Assembly: GCA_946885925.1 (NCBI GenBank)
Contig: CAMPHP010000162.1
Coordinates: 1 to 6,796 of the forward strand
Direction: 5' to 3'
DNA length: 6,796 bases
Source: an uncultured Litorilinea sp.
GTDB taxonomy: Bacteria; Chloroflexota; Anaerolineae; Caldilineales; Caldilineaceae
Under the pieces are notes generated by a model. That model did not search any database. It was given only the letters and a program-made list of their open reading frames with translations, and was not told the origin of the DNA. Below, piece after piece: positions 6,517 to 6,796 of this stretch; the stretch's first letter is position 1; each line of letters begins with the position of its first letter. Both the position numbers and the translations under genes were made by a program.

Positions 6517-6796
6517 ATGCTCCAGACCACAACGATTCCTAAGCAAAACTCCGATAAAAAAGAATCTTTGACTAAAACCGTCTCCGAGTTCTTCGCTGGC
6601 ATCGGGTTGGTGCGACTTGGCTTGGAAAGCGCTGGGTGGAACGTAGTCTTTGCCAATGACTTTAACCCCAAAAAATATGAAATGTATGCATCCTACTTTG
6701 AGGATGCAGCGCATCATTACTCTCAAGACAGCATCTTTGCTCTCGACCCAGATACCATCCCCGACACAACGTTAGCTACGGCATCATTAACTTGCA
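6517..6796 (+). CDS. DNA (cytosine-5-)-methyltransferase, N-terminal fragment (cut by window edge)
   Basis: An ATG at 6517, with GGAG 10 bases upstream, opens a frame that runs off the right edge after 93 codons. Seen: a polar leader (1-22); motif I EFFAGIGLVRLGLESAGW (24-41), the AdoMet-binding loop of m5C methyltransferases; motif II region VVFANDFNPKKYEMY (43-57), with D48 at the ribose-contacting place; a motif III-like DSIFAL (71-76); and LATASLTC (86-93), which aligns with the xTASFPC stretch where motif IV holds the catalytic Cys. Thus C93 is the probable nucleophile, with Leu-Thr in place of the usual Phe-Pro. The enzyme would transfer a methyl group from AdoMet to cytosine C5 in a specific DNA site. 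The leader is too short for the N-terminal helix-turn-helix some self-regulating methyltransferases carry. G+C over 6541-6780 is about 46% by hand count, below the neighbouring ThDP and GH3 genes, consistent with transfer. The partner nuclease, if any, would lie to the right. Confidence 0.87.
   Translation, partial: MLQTTTIPKQNSDKKESLTKTVSEFFAGIGLVRLGLESAGWNVVFANDFNPKKYEMYASYFEDAAHHYSQDSIFALDPDTIPDTTLATASLTC

Noticed and set aside
1..6796. CRISPR array, tRNA/rRNA gene, insertion sequence or phage attachment site
   Set aside because: Reading both strands showed no regularly spaced repeats, no tRNA cloverleaf signature, no transposase-like protein and no terminal inverted repeats flanking a gene.

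Overview
The window (6,796 bases, both ends cutting through genes) looks like a bacterial chromosomal segment of moderate to high G+C. Four genes lie on the minus strand and a fifth starts on the plus strand at the right edge. The protein styles are a membrane-anchored NagZ-type glycosidase on a long Pro/Ala/Thr linker, a large SPFH scaffold and a YdcF-like protein. These would fit a filamentous Chloroflexota-type genome, but that is a low-confidence inference from style, since no rRNA or marker gene is present.

Layout, left to right. (1) 1-1488, minus: an SPFH/band-7 membrane scaffold protein, cut by the left edge, starting at GTG behind a strong Shine-Dalgarno. (2) 1489-1858: a gene-free stretch holding the SPFH promoter region. 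Its main feature is a tandem 11-bp direct repeat just upstream of a -10-like element, as in operators of OmpR/PhoB response regulators. It also contains a spaced 8-bp inverted repeat and a weak terminator-like hairpin behind the glycosidase gene. (3) 1859-3784, minus: a family 3 glycoside hydrolase with a complete NagZ-type catalytic signature and an N-terminal membrane anchor. (4) 3947-5527, minus: a thiamine-diphosphate enzyme of the acetolactate synthase/decarboxylase superfamily, substrate unknown. (5) 5612-6352, minus: a DUF218/YdcF-family protein, probably co-transcribed with the ThDP enzyme (84-base gap). (6) 6353-6516: a compact divergent promoter region with an extended -10 element in each direction. 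(7) 6517-6796, plus: the N-terminal 93 residues of a DNA cytosine-5 methyltransferase, cut at about the catalytic cysteine.

Two of the minus-strand genes (SPFH, GH3) point to the cell envelope, and the YdcF-like protein may too. The ThDP enzyme is metabolic and has no obvious partner here. The methyltransferase is much poorer in G+C (about 46% over 6541-6780 by hand count, against about 64% in a 120-base sample of the ThDP gene). It is probably the edge of a restriction-modification or other accessory locus that continues to the right. No complete undescribed system is visible. The best leads are the 11-bp repeat operator and the unusual motif IV context of the methyltransferase.
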